Source: Peromyscus leucopus (lineage: Eukaryota > Chordata > Mammalia > Rodentia > Cricetidae). Taken from it: a stretch of 64,000 nt of DNA. The translations under genes were made by a program, and so were the position numbers. How positions within the stretch are numbered: the first letter of the stretch is position 1; each line of letters begins with the position of its first letter. The notes below the pieces were generated by a model. It did no database searches. It was not told where the DNA came from and saw nothing but the letters and a program-made list of their open reading frames with translations. Shown in pieces: positions 40,400 to 51,012 of this stretch. The DNA lies in assembly GCF_004664715.2 (NCBI RefSeq), contig NC_051082.1, positions 9,920,498-9,984,497 on the forward strand. The letters are read 5' to 3'.

Positions 40400-41395
40400 T
40401 CAGGATTTGGAAAATATAATCACAGCCTTGGGGCTGTGGAGTCAGCCTCACCGGTTACCAAGGCACTGATGAGGGCCACAAGCAGAGGATTCTGGGAACG
40501 TGGCTGCCTGGCAGTTTTCCATCCCCCAGACTCCCACTCCCAAGTTCTCTGCCGCCCCTGGCAGCTGGGTAGACCTTACATGAGTGGGTGTGGCCCAGGC
40601 CTTAGACTATGTTAGAATCCATCCAACAGGCAGATGGGGTGGCATTGCCTTCCATCAGCCAAACAGCCAGTAGTGAACAGAGACACGGAGAGGGCAAAGG
40701 TCATGCTTTGGATCCTGGGAGCCTCCTCATGGGCCGTCAATCTGCTTTGGGGACAGGCTAGTGGGTGTGGGGGCTGAGAGCTTCCTGCCCATCAGCACTC
40801 AGCCGCTCTGATAAGTCAAAAGACTGACGCCTGTGTAAGTGTTGGAGCTCCGATGGAGAGGTATCCTGGCAGTTGGGAGCCAGGGAATACCACAGAGTCA
40901 CTGCAAGCCTTGCAGCTTACGGCTCTGCTCTGGGGGAAGGTTCTGGGCTGCTCTGGTCTGGCCAAAGTGTCACACTGCACAACAAACCTCACTGGAGAGA
41001 TTTATTGGGAAGGAAGAAAAATCCAGGAGGGTGGCTGACTCTGGGATGAGCAGCAGCAGCAGCCAACTGAACAGGGTACAGAGCTTATATAGGGTTGTGG
41101 GTGGGTGGGTGGAGCTTTTCCAGGGTGGCCTGGGGTTGGTGGGTTTCTATAGCCTGATTCTGGGGCAAGTTCAGGGATTGGTGGGATTTCAAGCCCTGGT
41201 CCTGGGGTCAAGTCAGGGTCAGGGTGCTTTTCCTTGGTCCTTGTTTACCCTGACACCACGGAACCCAGAGCATTTGTGAGGCCACCAGAACCCACGTGTG
41301 TGCAATGGGGACATCGGTGCATGTGTGTCTATGTATGTAGCCATATCCCCGTGGGACTAAATCCAGCCTGTCGTGTGGTTTTGCGTCATTTTGGA
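40400..41395. other. Intergenic unique sequence
   Basis: GC-moderate sequence without recognised repeats. Includes a GGGTGGGTGGGTGG stretch at 41099-41112. Confidence 0.6.
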
Positions 41396-41748
41396 AGTTT
41401 TGGTTTTTATTTTTAAACAGGATTCTAAGGTTCACAGAAGACTCGAGAGAGATTTCCTATGTATACCCCTCCCTCCGCACACACAGTCTCTGCCATCGTT
41501 AGCATCCGGGCCAGAGTGGCAGTCTGTCACAGGGATGAGCCCTTCCTGACACACACTCACCATGACACCATGACAAGGGCTGTTCAGTCCAGGACCCCAG
41601 CCCGAGGGATGATGCTGTCCACGGTTAGGGTGGCTCTTCCTGCCTCAGTTTACCCAGCCTAAAAATGTCCTCATGGCAGTGCCCAAAGGGTTGTCCTCTG
41701 TGATTCTAGGTCCCCTCAAGTTGACAAGGCTACCATGCAGGAACTTTT

Positions 41749-41907
41749 GTTTGTTTGTTTTATTTTTCAAGACAGGGTTTCTCTGTGTAGCTTTGCGCCT
41801 TTCCTGGATCTCGCTCTGAAGCCCAGGCTGGCCTCGAACTCACAGAGATCCGCCTGGCTCTGCCTCTCGAGTGCTGAGATTAAAGGCGTGAGCCACCACC
41901 GCCTGGC
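41749..41907 (-). mobile_element. B1 SINE, antisense, with target-site duplication
   Basis: TTTTTCAAGACAGGGTTTCT, GTAGCTTTGCGCCTTTCCTG and GAGATTAAAGGCGTGAGCCA. AGGAACTTTT at 41739 and AGGAACCTTTT at 41910 are the likely duplicated target. Confidence 0.94.
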
Positions 41908-42227
41908 TAAGGAACCTTTTTATCTCTATGCATCTGCCTTTTCTAGAACATTCAAGAGTCGGAACCATGTGCTGTGCAGCCTTCCACAGGGGCTTCCTGT
42001 AGTTGGGCCCACTTGACTTCCTTCCTGCGTCTTCTCACACCTGGGCAGCTCATTTCTTTTTAGCGCTGAATGAGGACCATTCCTGCTAGACTGTCCCAGC
42101 TCACTCACGCCCTTACTACCCGAAGAACCTCTTGGTTGCCTCAGCGTTGGGCAGTTATGACGAAGACCGTTATAGGCATCCACACGAAGGGTTTCTGTGG
42201 GCAGAGGTATGGGTTTTTATTCATGGG

Positions 42228-42360
42228 CTGGCAAGGGGCTCTGGAAAAGGGCCATTGCCTCTGAGCTTGACAACTTGAGTGTGATCCCCGGAACCCATAT
42301 GGAGGAAGTTGCCCTCTGACCCCTACATGAGTGCCAAAGTAGGTGCCCACCCTAAATATG
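42228..42360 (+). mobile_element. B3 SINE, sense, diverged
   Basis: GGGGCTCTGGAAAAGGGCCA, GTGATCCCCGGAACCCATAT and GCCCTCTGACCCCTACATGA. Confidence 0.65.
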
Positions 42361-42369
42361 AATTTAAAC

Positions 42370-42595
42370 ATGTATTTATTTGCTTACTTATGAGGCAGGA
42401 TCTCATGTATCCCAGGCTAGTCTCCAGCTCCCAGTATGGCAAAGGTGACTTGAACTTTAAACCCTCTTCCCTACGCCTTCTGGGATCACAGGCACGTGTC
42501 ACTATGTGTGACTTAGTAGTGCCGAGGATGGACCGTGGGGCTTTTTGCATGCTGGGCAAGCCTCCACCAACTGAGCTGAGTCCTGGGAAGTATTT
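42370..42595 (-). mobile_element. B4 SINE (ID-B1 type), antisense
   Basis: B1-like part TGAGGCAGGATCTCATGTAT and GGGATCACAGGCACGTGTCA is followed by an ID-like part GCATGCTGGGCAAGCCTCCA and CAACTGAGCTGAGTCC, the B4 arrangement. Confidence 0.75.
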
Positions 42596-42632
42596 AACTG
42601 CTGGATCAAGGAGCAGGTATAGCAGATGATAG

Positions 42633-42660
42633 ACTGTGTGTGTGTGTGTGTGTGTGTGTG
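42633..42660 (+). repeat. (TG)n microsatellite
   Basis: About 13 TG units. Confidence 0.95.
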
Positions 42661-42964
42661 GCTCCGCTTAGCCTTAGAGAAACCACCCCGCTGTCTCTCA
42701 AAGAGGCTGTACCATTTCGAATCCACCAGCAGTGACCAAGTGTCCCTGTGGATCCGCAACCTTACCACCATCTACGGTGGTGTTCTGACAAGTGTGGATC
42801 ACTCCCTCATTAATTTGCATATTTCCCTGCTGACCTAAGGCACGGCACATCTTCATGAGCCTCTCCGTCTGTCTGTTTTCGTTAGTGGTGTTTCTATTAA
42901 TGTCTTTGGTCCATGGATTGACTTACCAACTTAGCGCACAGGTGTGGGGGAGGGAGGGTCAGGT

Positions 42965-43262
42965 ATTTTGGCTCCTGGTTTCGGAGGGCTCAGTGCATCA
43001 CGATGGGGAAGGAGGTGGAGTGGGTCCATCTTTGGTGGTGGGAGCTGTGACTGTGGGGTAGTGAGGAAGACTTCTTACGTGGCTGCAGTCCGGGTAGTGG
43101 AGCGTTTAGATCAGAAGCAAGATGGGCAGAACCTTCAAGGCTGCCCATCTTGAGCTACTTCTGCCAGTGAGGAGCCACATCCCCGAAGCTTCCACATTCC
43201 CAAAACAGTGCTACCAGCTGGGACCTCACGTTCAAATGAGGTGTTCACATTCCAACTGCAGC
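42965..43262 (-). mobile_element. MaLR-like LTR relic, antisense
   Basis: TTTTGGCTCCTGGTTTCGGA, GGGGAAGGAGGTGGAGTGG and GACCTCACGTTCAAATGAGG parallel the antisense LTR at 52503-52862. Confidence 0.4.
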
Positions 43263-43470
43263 CCCGAAGCATGGGGTGAGCTGCGTGCATTCTGATAACA
43301 TTCTGTGGTCCTTTGCAGATTATTCCCACCCCCACCCCCCAAGTCTGTGTTGCCTCTTCTTGTTCCCTTGACAACACCTTTGGCAGAGCACAGATATTTT
43401 ATGGGAGTGATACATAGATAAGAGAACACAGAGACGGGTCTTGAGTCTCCTGCCTCCACCTCTGGATCAG

Positions 43471-43600
43471 AGCCTGAGACAGGGTTTCTCTGCATAGTCC
43501 TGGCTGTCCTGGAACTCGCTCTGTAGACCAGGCTGACCTCCAACTCAGAGATCCACCTGCCTCTGCTGGGATTAAAGGTGTGTGCCACCATTCCTGGCCT
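43471..43600 (-). mobile_element. B1 SINE, antisense, slightly truncated
   Basis: CCTGAGACAGGGTTTCTCTG, CTGTAGACCAGGCTGACCTC and GGGATTAAAGGTGTGTGCCA. Confidence 0.9.
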
Positions 43601-43869
43601 CATAAGCTTCTTCCAAACTGTGGCTGTCATGGTGTCCCTACATGGCTGCTGCAGCTCAGATCTTCTTCCCCTGTCTCTGCTCTGCTTGGTAACAGGCACA
43701 GCTTTCAGTTCCTCAGTGACCATGGACCCTGTCCATTCCAATCGTCCATCTAGCCCTTTCTCAAAGGGTCTACCCAGGCTCACGAGACGTGGGTCTACCA
43801 TAGTCCACCCAGTAGCCCTCACTCAGACCACACACAGCAACTCCAGGGAGACTGTTACCACCCACTGGT

Positions 43870-43965
43870 GAAGGCCTGTGCGACTCAGGAGGGTCAGACA
43901 TTCAAGGTCACCCTCTACTACATAGCAAATTTGGAGGTCAGGGCTAGCCTGGGATACATGAGACC
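43870..43965 (+). mobile_element. B1/B4-like relic, sense
   Basis: GACTCAGGAGGGTCAGACAT, TTCAAGGTCACCCTCTACTA and GCTAGCCTGGGATACATGAG. Confidence 0.5.
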
Positions 43966-43969
43966 TTCG

Positions 43970-45104
43970 CTTACCCCTTCCATGCGCTCCTCTGCTCTGT
44001 CCTCTGCTTCTCTTCCACTCCTGTTTATTTTTCTTTCTCCTTTCCCTTCCTTCCCTCTCCTCCCTACACCCTCCTATTCTCTGTCCTTCTCACCTTTCCC
44101 TCTCCTTCCTAATCAACTCCCAGTCTGACCCGTCCCTTCCTCCCTAACCAAGTTGGGGGGGGGGTGAAGCGTCCCTTTGTCATGCTGTGCGGGTGTTTGA
44201 TCACCTCATCTGCTGGTCCTAAATTTCCTCCACTAGGGGACTCGTCCCTCTGTGGGGTTCCTGGGAAATTGGAGGGAGTGATGTCTGAACTCCAGGGAGA
44301 GAGACCTTCTCAGATCCCCTTAGTCTGGTTGGGTGGCCTCACGGGAACAGAGAACCCCAAGGACTACATCCCTTGCTGACACACATCATAGGCTCAGCAT
44401 GGTTCTTACTGATTAGTAAATTCTTGGAAACTAATGGCAGGCACTGGGCACTAAATGGGTTTGGTATTTTCTAGGTCTTTCACCGCCTCACTGGGGGAGG
44501 GGGTCTGCCCCGTCTTGGTTTCCATGGTAGCAGTCACCTTGGAGGGCATCTTCCTCTTCTAGTCTCTTCCTAGGTGTCCCACTGCCCTCCAGTTTTCCTT
44601 GTAAATAGCCTACCTCCTTTCAACCCCAGGGCCTTTGCACCTACGTTCCAGCACCGTGGCTCTGCATTCTTACATTCCTGGAGTCTTCTAGCTCAGAAAC
44701 GGTCTGCTGGGGACACTGGAACGGAGCCAGACCCACGCTGGTCCAGCAGCAATGTGACCTCAAGTCGGCGAGTCCCAGGACAGGGGCCTGGGGATCCTGC
44801 CCTGGGTGGATGTTGCACCAGCATCAGGTGCATCCATCCCAAGCAGAAGTCCGAGCCGAGCTCATGTCCTTCCACACGTGGCCAGCAGGTGTCGCCACAG
44901 ACCGGGCAGCGGCCGAGCTCTGGCCCTGAATCACCTGGGCAGCTGGAGCCTGGGATGGGGATGAGAGGGAGGGCTGAGGTAGCCCAGGTGAGCCTCACCT
45001 GGGGCAGATCCCATGTGCAAGGTCCCTTCTGCTCTGGTGGGGTCGTAAGGCCCCTGGGATGCATCCCCAAGGACCCAAGCTATGGCAAGGTTACCCCCAC
45101 CCTG
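43970..45104. other. Intergenic; pyrimidine-rich tract and L2-like relic
   Basis: Pyrimidine-rich plus strand at 44005-44140. CAGGGCCTTTGCACCTACGT near 44629 resembles an L2 3' region. The long open frame from 44574 is treated as chance (see rejected list). Confidence 0.5.
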
Positions 45105-45305
45105 CTCCAGACAATCGGGCCTCCACCTCCATTCACAGAGGTGACTAGAGAGGATCAGAGAGGCAAAGCCATCTGCTCTGGGCCCCACAGCACTCAGCAA
45201 GCAAGAGGCAGGGTGGGTGAGCTGATGACCAGAGAGGGAAAGAGTCTTACCCAGGGTCACATTGCCTGTTTGTGGTGAAGCCAAGGCCTGAACACAGTCT
45301 GGGTT
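45105..45305 (-). mobile_element. MIR SINE relic, antisense
   Basis: GACCAGAGAGGGAAAGAGTC, TTACCCAGGGTCACATTGCC and GTGAAGCCAAGGCCTGAACA follow the conserved MIR core read antisense. Confidence 0.6.
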
Positions 45306-45364
45306 TGTATTACTGTTTGGACTGCATGCAAATGTATTTTTATTATTTATTATAATTTTTAAAA

Positions 45365-45500
45365 ATATTTATTTATTTTATGTGTATAAGTGTTCTTCTG
45401 CCTGCATGTATGCCTGGGTATCACGTGTGTCCCTGGTGCCCTGGGACATTAGAGAAGAGCATCAGATCCCCCTGAAACTGAAGTTATAGATGTTCTTGTC
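45365..45500 (-). mobile_element. B2 SINE, antisense, partial
   Basis: TTATTTTATGTGTATAAGTG, CTGCCTGCATGTATGCCTGG and CCTGAAACTGAAGTTATAGA. Confidence 0.75.
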
Positions 45501-45599
45501 AAAGAAGCAGATTAAAGGAGGTGGCCAAGGTCCTGGGATGCCATCAACATCTGGAAGGTGCTGCCCCAATGAGCTCCAGTTCCACAGACCCTTCCAGAA

Positions 45600-45780
45600 G
45601 GAAAACCTGTCGCCTGACACCCAACTGCTTCAATGTGAGGGCCGACTTACTTCATTTTGCTTTTGAGAAAACAGAGGCCCGTTGGGCTGAGTAGCCAGAG
45701 TCACACACAAGCTTGTCGACTCCCTCAAGCCCCTCTGTCTTCAGTATTGGGCAGCTGCACCCCTCATGCGTGGGTGTGGG
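45600..45780 (-). mobile_element. MIR relic, antisense (weak)
   Basis: GAGAAAACAGAGGCCCGTTG and GTAGCCAGAGTCACACACAA resemble the MIR core. Confidence 0.4.
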
Positions 45781-45784
45781 GGCA

Positions 45785-46830
45785 AATGAGACCTCTCGGG
45801 GGACAGCTGAAAGCCAGCAGGCCTGATTCCTGTGTGCGTCCATTGCCACGGTATGAATCCCTCTGCCTCCCACGGTCCCGTGGTATTTACCATTCCATGG
45901 TAGCTGCTGACACTTAACCACCTACCCATAAACCCCTGACTGTTGGGCCCCAGCCCTGCCTGTGACCTACACCAGCTTCCACAAGGACGGATGGCCATTT
46001 GCTTTCTTACTAGCTGTCCACATCTGCGGCTTTTGTGTCTGTGGGTGCAACTATGGATCGGAAATAGAAAATTAAAAAGCTACAGCCACACTGGGCACAG
46101 ACTATGTTCCTTTCAGTCGCTGCAGCATATTTAGGCCACCAAGAGGGGAGTTAAGTATTTGGAAAGCTGCATGCAGGTTCTGTTTGAACACTGCACTCTT
46201 GTGATCGTAGACTTGGGCCCACACTATCTGCATGGCACCCTGGAGCCAACCCCTGTGGATATCGAGGGACACTATAATGTCGCCTGCTGTCCCTTGGAGA
46301 CTTGGCATCTCAAATGAATCCGGCCACCCTGGCTCTCTCTTGTCCATAGTCCTGGCCTTTGCAGCTGGAGAGGGTGCGTTTCTTCCCCGGTGTGGGTCTG
46401 AGTTGCCAGGGAGACGAGATCAGTGGCGGGGATGCTTTTCTGGCTGGAAGCTTCCATGGTGATTGTCTGAATTCTGAGGGATGGAAAGTGAACACAGAAG
46501 AGCAGGGTTCAAGGCATTTGGAGGGCCTGGCCTGCTTGGGTTTGAATAGGGCGGACGGTCCTAGTCTCTTCTTTGTATTTGGTTGAGGACCGAGGCGTTT
46601 TTGCACTTTGGACTGGGGCTGTTTGCAGGGAGGCCGCTCAAGTCACAACACTCCCCACAAGTCCCCACCGCCAGCCCTAAGTGTCTCAGGCCCTGGTTTC
46701 CCTCAGCTGACGTATCCCAGCTGAGCCCTTTGGGAGTCAAATGGGAACTGAGCGCTCACACTGTGTGAGGACCGACTGGGTACATGCTAGGCTCCTGGAG
46801 AACAAGGATGGCCCGGTGGCCGAGCCACTA
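45785..46830. other. Intergenic unique sequence
   Basis: No repeat or exon recognised. Confidence 0.6.
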
Positions 46831-46834
46831 TTGA

Positions 46835-46980
46835 AGCATGCTTTGCTCCTCAGTGCCGGGCATCCCTGGGCAAGTCATTTGGCTATGCAGAGGTTCAGTT
46901 CCTTCCCTTGTCAAGCGAGACATGTTTATCTACTCCGTATGGCTACTCCTCAGGCCTTTCAAATACCTGGTAATATTTTC
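46835..46980 (+). mobile_element. MIR SINE relic, sense
   Basis: CATCCCTGGGCAAGTCATTT and AGAGGTTCAGTTCCTTCCC match the MIR core in sense order. Confidence 0.6.
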
Positions 46981-47044
46981 TCTTCTCTCCTCTCTTCCAT
47001 TCACCACCTCTTTTTTTTCTCTTCCTTCTTCCTGCCCCCCCCCT

Positions 47045-47155
47045 CTCTCTTAGCCTAGGCTGGCATCAAACTCCCTGCACTTCAAATCCTGATCCCCCTG
47101 CCTCCACCTCCTAGATACTGGGATTACAGAGCTGAGCCACTGTGCCAGCTAGTTT
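47045..47155 (-). mobile_element. Old B1/PB1, antisense
   Basis: TAGCCTAGGCTGGCATCAAA, CCTCCACCTCCTAGATACTG and GGGATTACAGAGCTGAGCCA. Confidence 0.65.
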
Positions 47156-47499
47156 CATTTTTTTTTGTAATAAATTAATTCAAGAAATGTCTACTCCTTT
47201 AAGCACACTCTTCTTGGAGGCCTTACAAGGTGGCAGGGAGGTAGCTAGAAACGTCATGCTTGGATCCCGAATTGTCCTAGCTTCACCTAGAGACGTCAGC
47301 ACTGGAAATTGCTGAGTTCCCTGGTGTGTGGGCATGCCCAAAACAGTGTGCCCACACAACGGCCATGCCAGGCTTAGAGACCCAGACACAGCTTCTGTGA
47401 CAGGCTTACTGGCAGCCAACACTCGGATCCAGGAAAGGCCATAAGCTGACACCACCCAGGAATCCACCCAGGGATGGGCCAGCATCTAAGGGGAAGTAC

Positions 47500-47840
47500 C
47501 TGACATCCCACAACGTTCCAACCCTTAGATAATATTAGATAAGTTCACCAGATGTCCCTGAGCCTAGCACACACCTATTTCCCTTTTACAGATACCCCTA
47601 GACAAATGACAGCCAATCAGGGTCCTGAACCCTAGAAATCCCCTCACCCCAACCTCTGCTATGATTTTTTTTTTAAAAAAAAGCCCCCTACCCCACCTGG
47701 GCTTAGGGCTCTCTGCTCTCAGCGCTGCGTCAGACAGAGAGTTCAAGCTCCTAGCTTGAAAATAAAGGTTCTTTGCTTTTACATATGGGATTCAGTCTCT
47801 GTGGTGGTCTTTTGGGGGTCTCTGCAATCTGGGAATAACA
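47500..47840 (+). mobile_element. ERV1-like solo LTR
   Basis: Begins near TGACATCCCACAACG, has AGCCAATCAGGG (CCAAT-type box) about 260 bases before AATAAAGGTTCTTTG (47761), and ends CTGGGAATAACA. The 3' wording (GTGGTGGTCTTTTGGGGGTC) is typical of gamma-type LTR R-U5. No internal region follows, so probably solo. Confidence 0.55.
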
Positions 47841-47869
47841 CCTGGCAAAAGTGGGTTTTTGCATAATTA

Positions 47870-47945
47870 TCTATTTGAGACAGTCTTGGTGTAGCCCAGG
47901 CTAGCCTTCAGCTCAGGACATGCCCTGAATGCTAGGATGGCAACA
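47870..47945 (-). mobile_element. B1 fragment, antisense
   Basis: TGAGACAGTCTTGGTGTAGC and CCCAGGCTAGCCTTCAGCTC, cut off before the head. Confidence 0.6.
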
Positions 47946-48225
47946 GCACAACTGGCCAGGCAAGAATGGATGATTGCTGACCGTTCATTGTCACCCGTCA
48001 CTACTCACCACCACCCACTGCCACCCACTAGGCCCCCAGGTAAGGGTTTAGTCTGCAAAATAAAAGTTTGGTTTCTACATTTGAATAAAATAGAAAGTAG
48101 GGTGGTGCCTTTCATCATCTCCCACCCAGTCTGGAGCTGCTTCTGATAAGGCCGTATCATTCAAGGCTCACCAGAGGAACAGAAACTACAGAAGGAGTAT
48201 TTGTTAAAGGGATGAATGTATAGAT

Positions 48226-48580
48226 CGTCTTAGTCAGGGCTCTATTGCTGTGAAGAGACACCATGACCATAGCAATGCTTAAAAGAGAAAGCATTTAACT
48301 GGGGCTGGCTTCTGGCTTCCTTCTCCTGCACCATGGCAAGCACGCAGGCAGACATGGTGCAGGAGAAGGAGCTGAGAGTTCTCTATCTGGATCCACAGGC
48401 GGCAGGAAGAGAGACACTGGACCTGGCTTAGGCTTTTGAAACCTCAAAGCCCCCACCCCCAGGGACACACTTTCTCCAACAAGGCCACACCTCCTAATCC
48501 CTCTCAAGTAGTGCCACTCCCTGATGACCAAGCATTCAGATCTATGAGCCTATGGGAGCGTTCTTATTGAAACCACCACA
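48226..48580 (-). mobile_element. ERVL/MaLR-type solo LTR, antisense, with 5-bp duplication
   Basis: On the minus strand it starts TGTGGTGGTTTC and ends CAATAGAGCCCTGACTAAGA then C. Flanks TAGAT (48221) and TAGAC (48581) fit a 5-bp target duplication with one change. Its 3' module matches those of the LTRs at 49032 and 53430. Confidence 0.75.
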
Positions 48581-48915
48581 TAGACTGTACACAATGCAGT
48601 CTGGGTAGTTGAATGGTGTCTGCCTTCACCCTGCAGGGGGCTGAGACCCTGGCAGCTGCTCAGTCCAGGGGCTTCCTATGTCAGCTGTCCCTCTCTGGAG
48701 GGTTCCTGGGGAGGTGCTGCCTTCCTGTCGGAAGCAGGAAGAACTGGGTTCTGACATCAGCAATGCAGCTGCTGCTGGTGGGCATATGAACTGGCCAGCA
48801 AGGGTGAGAAGGGAAGCAGGCAAGGGATGAAGCTGTTCCCGGGGACCTCAAGGTGCCGCCCACAGTTAGGGTAGCTCTTCCTGCTTCAGATAACCTGATC
48901 AGGACAATCCCTCAA

Positions 48916-48918
48916 GTG

Positions 48919-48949
<31 letters not shown>

Positions 48950-48971
48950 TGTGTGTGTGTGTGTGTGTGTG
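48916..48971 (+). repeat. (TG)n microsatellite with one GG interruption
   Basis: About 27 units, interrupted once at 48941-48943. Confidence 0.97.
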
Positions 48972-49031
48972 ACTGAAGGCGTTTATCTCCAAGGAGTTGT
49001 TTCTAGATCCAGACACGTTCACAACCAAGAT

Positions 49032-49489
49032 TGTGAAGGTTTGAATGAGAATGGCTTCCACACACACATTTAATGCTTGTTCCCCAGATGGTGGAACTGC
49101 TTGGGAAGGATTAGAAGGTGTCACTGGGGGTGGCTTTGAGGTGTCAAAAGCCTGTGCCAATCCTACCACTTTCTTTTTCTTTTTCTTTTTCTTTCCTTCC
49201 TTCCCTTCCCTTCCCTTTTCCCCTTCCTTTCCCTTCCCTCCTTCCTTCCCCTTCCTTCCTTCCTTCCTTCCTTCCTTCTTCTCTCTCTCTCTCTTCTTCT
49301 CTTCTCTCTCTCTCTCTCTCCTCATACTTGTGGGTCAGTTGTGAGCTCTGAGCTCTGCTCCAGCACCACTTGCCCCCCACCATGATGGTCATGGACTCGC
49401 CCTCTGAAATGGCAAGCCCAATAAACTCTCCTCTCTGAGTTGCTTTGGTCATGGTGTCTCTTCACAGCAATAGTATAGTAACTAAGACT
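49032..49489 (+). mobile_element. ERVL/MaLR-type LTR, sense, with inserted-looking pyrimidine tract
   Basis: Starts TGTGAAGGTTTGAATGAGAA, continues GGAACTGCTTGGGAAGGATT and TTTGAGGTGTCAAAAGCC, and ends GCAATAGTATAGTAACTAAG then ACT. The middle is a 155-base C/T tract (49168-49323). Confidence 0.7.
49168..49323 (+). repeat. Pyrimidine tract (CTTTTT, CCTTCC and CT blocks)
   Basis: Three successive blocks of different unit: T-rich CTTTTT, CCTT(CC), then CT. Purine-only on the minus strand, so able to form triplex DNA in principle. Confidence 0.97.
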
Positions 49490-50824
49490 CCGGTCGGTTC
49501 CTTTGGCAACCAGCAAATGTCCTTCAGCTCATGGGGAGACAGTGGTGAGGGTTTTCAGGTTGTGCCATCAGGGCTGGCACAGTGAGAGGGACTCATCTCC
49601 GGCCCCTGCTCCTCAGGCTCCAGCACCATCCCTGAAGGGGATGAAACGGCTGCTACTTCTCCAGGCTCCAAACCTTGTTGTGGGAAGGGGCTCACCGACT
49701 TCCCTGGGGGGGGAGAATTGGGTCTTGGGCACAGGTGGTCTTAGACAGATGGAAGATAGCAAATGGGCTGGACACAGAGTTCGTGGGCATCTCTGTGACA
49801 ACCCTGTGCCCACCCCTCTTCTCTCCCTGAAGTTCCCTGTGAGGGGCTGACTGTCCTCGTGGAGAGGCCCCCACATGCCCATTGAGTGCCCTCTGATGAA
49901 GGAGTTGGCATACCACCATGTGGTCCTTGATACAGCTGATGAATGAAAGGCTCTACCAAGGTGTGCTGAATTCGAATCTGTCTCCAAGCAGCTCAATCTT
50001 CAAGGGACAGGCAGTGTGCAAAAATCACCAGAGTGGAAGAGAAATGGCGTTCTAGGTGAATTTGGGGGGAAAGACGGCCTTTGACTATGAGGGAGATGTT
50101 CTCATCCCAGGCGGGCTTAACTCGGGAGATGAGCTGCTCACTGCCACGGAAGGCTTCCACGGAGTCGGTGGCTCTGGATCCTAGTGAACTGGAGGAGTGA
50201 GTTTCACGGGCAGCGAAGGGCGAGTTTTAAAAAGGAGTTTTATTATAGGGAGAGCTCGAAGCGGCACACTAGCTGACCTCCAACACGGGCAGGGCTCCGG
50301 GCTGTTGCCTGTGAGCCGTTTGTCAACGACTGGGCCTGAGGACATTTTCTTTTGAGAATGGTCCATTCTTTGGGCTGACCACAGGCGGAGCCACTGGCGG
50401 GGGGGGGGGGGGGGGGACTGACACATTCTGCACATGCTCTTCCGGCCCAGCCCTGGAGATGATCACATGCTATCTGCTCGCTGCTCCCTCAATTACAGAG
50501 GAGTTACCCACTGACCCCCCCCCTACCCCGCTCCTGTCCACCTCTGTTGACCTTGGCTGCTGGCCATCACAGCGTTGTAGCTACTGACCCCTCAGCGGGG
50601 TCTGCTAGCCGGGACGTCAACTATTCCTGTTCTTGAGTTGGCCGTAAGGGAACACTTGGAAGTATCAAGAGCTAGGTGCAGTTTTCCTTGGTCACCCAGC
50701 ATCTAGCTGCCAGTCTCTGGTGCTGTCTGGGGCGAGATTCTCCCTCCTTAACTAGGTGGAGGCCTATCAGAGGCCGTTCTGACAACTTCATCTGTCCCGA
50801 TAGTCACATTGGAAGGCAGAATAT
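49490..50824. other. Intergenic sequence with an 18-base G run
   Basis: Unique-looking apart from the pure G run at 50399-50416. A RepeatMasker search might find an ERV relic; I could not. Confidence 0.55.
50399..50416 (+). repeat. Poly(G), 18 bases
   Basis: Uninterrupted G run, prone to length errors in sequencing. Confidence 0.9.
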
Positions 50825-51012
50825 GGGCCTGGAGAGATGGCTCTTGCAGAGGACCCCCGTTCAGTTCCCAGTGACCATACCAGATGGTTTACAACCACCC
50901 GTGACTCCAGCTTCCTGAGATGTGGTGCCCTCTTCTGGTCTCCTTGGGTACTGCACTCACAAGCACATACTCCCATGCAGATACATACATAGTTAAAAAT
51001 TAAAAAATAAAA
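50825..51012 (+). mobile_element. B2 SINE, sense, with CTCF-like box (minus)
   Basis: GGCCTGGAGAGATGGCTCTT, GTTCAGTTCCCAGTGACCAT and an A/T-rich tail. GGTGCCCTCTTCTGG at 50924-50938 is the B2 CTCF-type box, reading on the minus strand. Confidence 0.9.

Larger units (their letters stand above)
41400..42915 (+). mobile_element. Old L1 (L1M-type) 3' region, interrupted by younger SINEs
   Basis: Segments 41400-41540, 41922-42200 and 42596-42915 follow the order of mammalian L1M 3' UTR: GATTCTAAGGTTCACAGAAG, then CTTTTTAGCGCTGAATGAGG, then TTTAACTGCTGGATCAAGGA and TTAATTTGCATATTTCCCTG. B1, B3, B4 and a TG repeat interrupt it. Non-coding relic. Confidence 0.6.

Noticed and set aside
44574..45278. 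234-codon open frame, the longest outside the gene
   Set aside because: It overlaps L2- and MIR-like relics, another long frame lies on the opposite strand, composition follows local GC content, and there is no recognisable domain, promoter or splice context.
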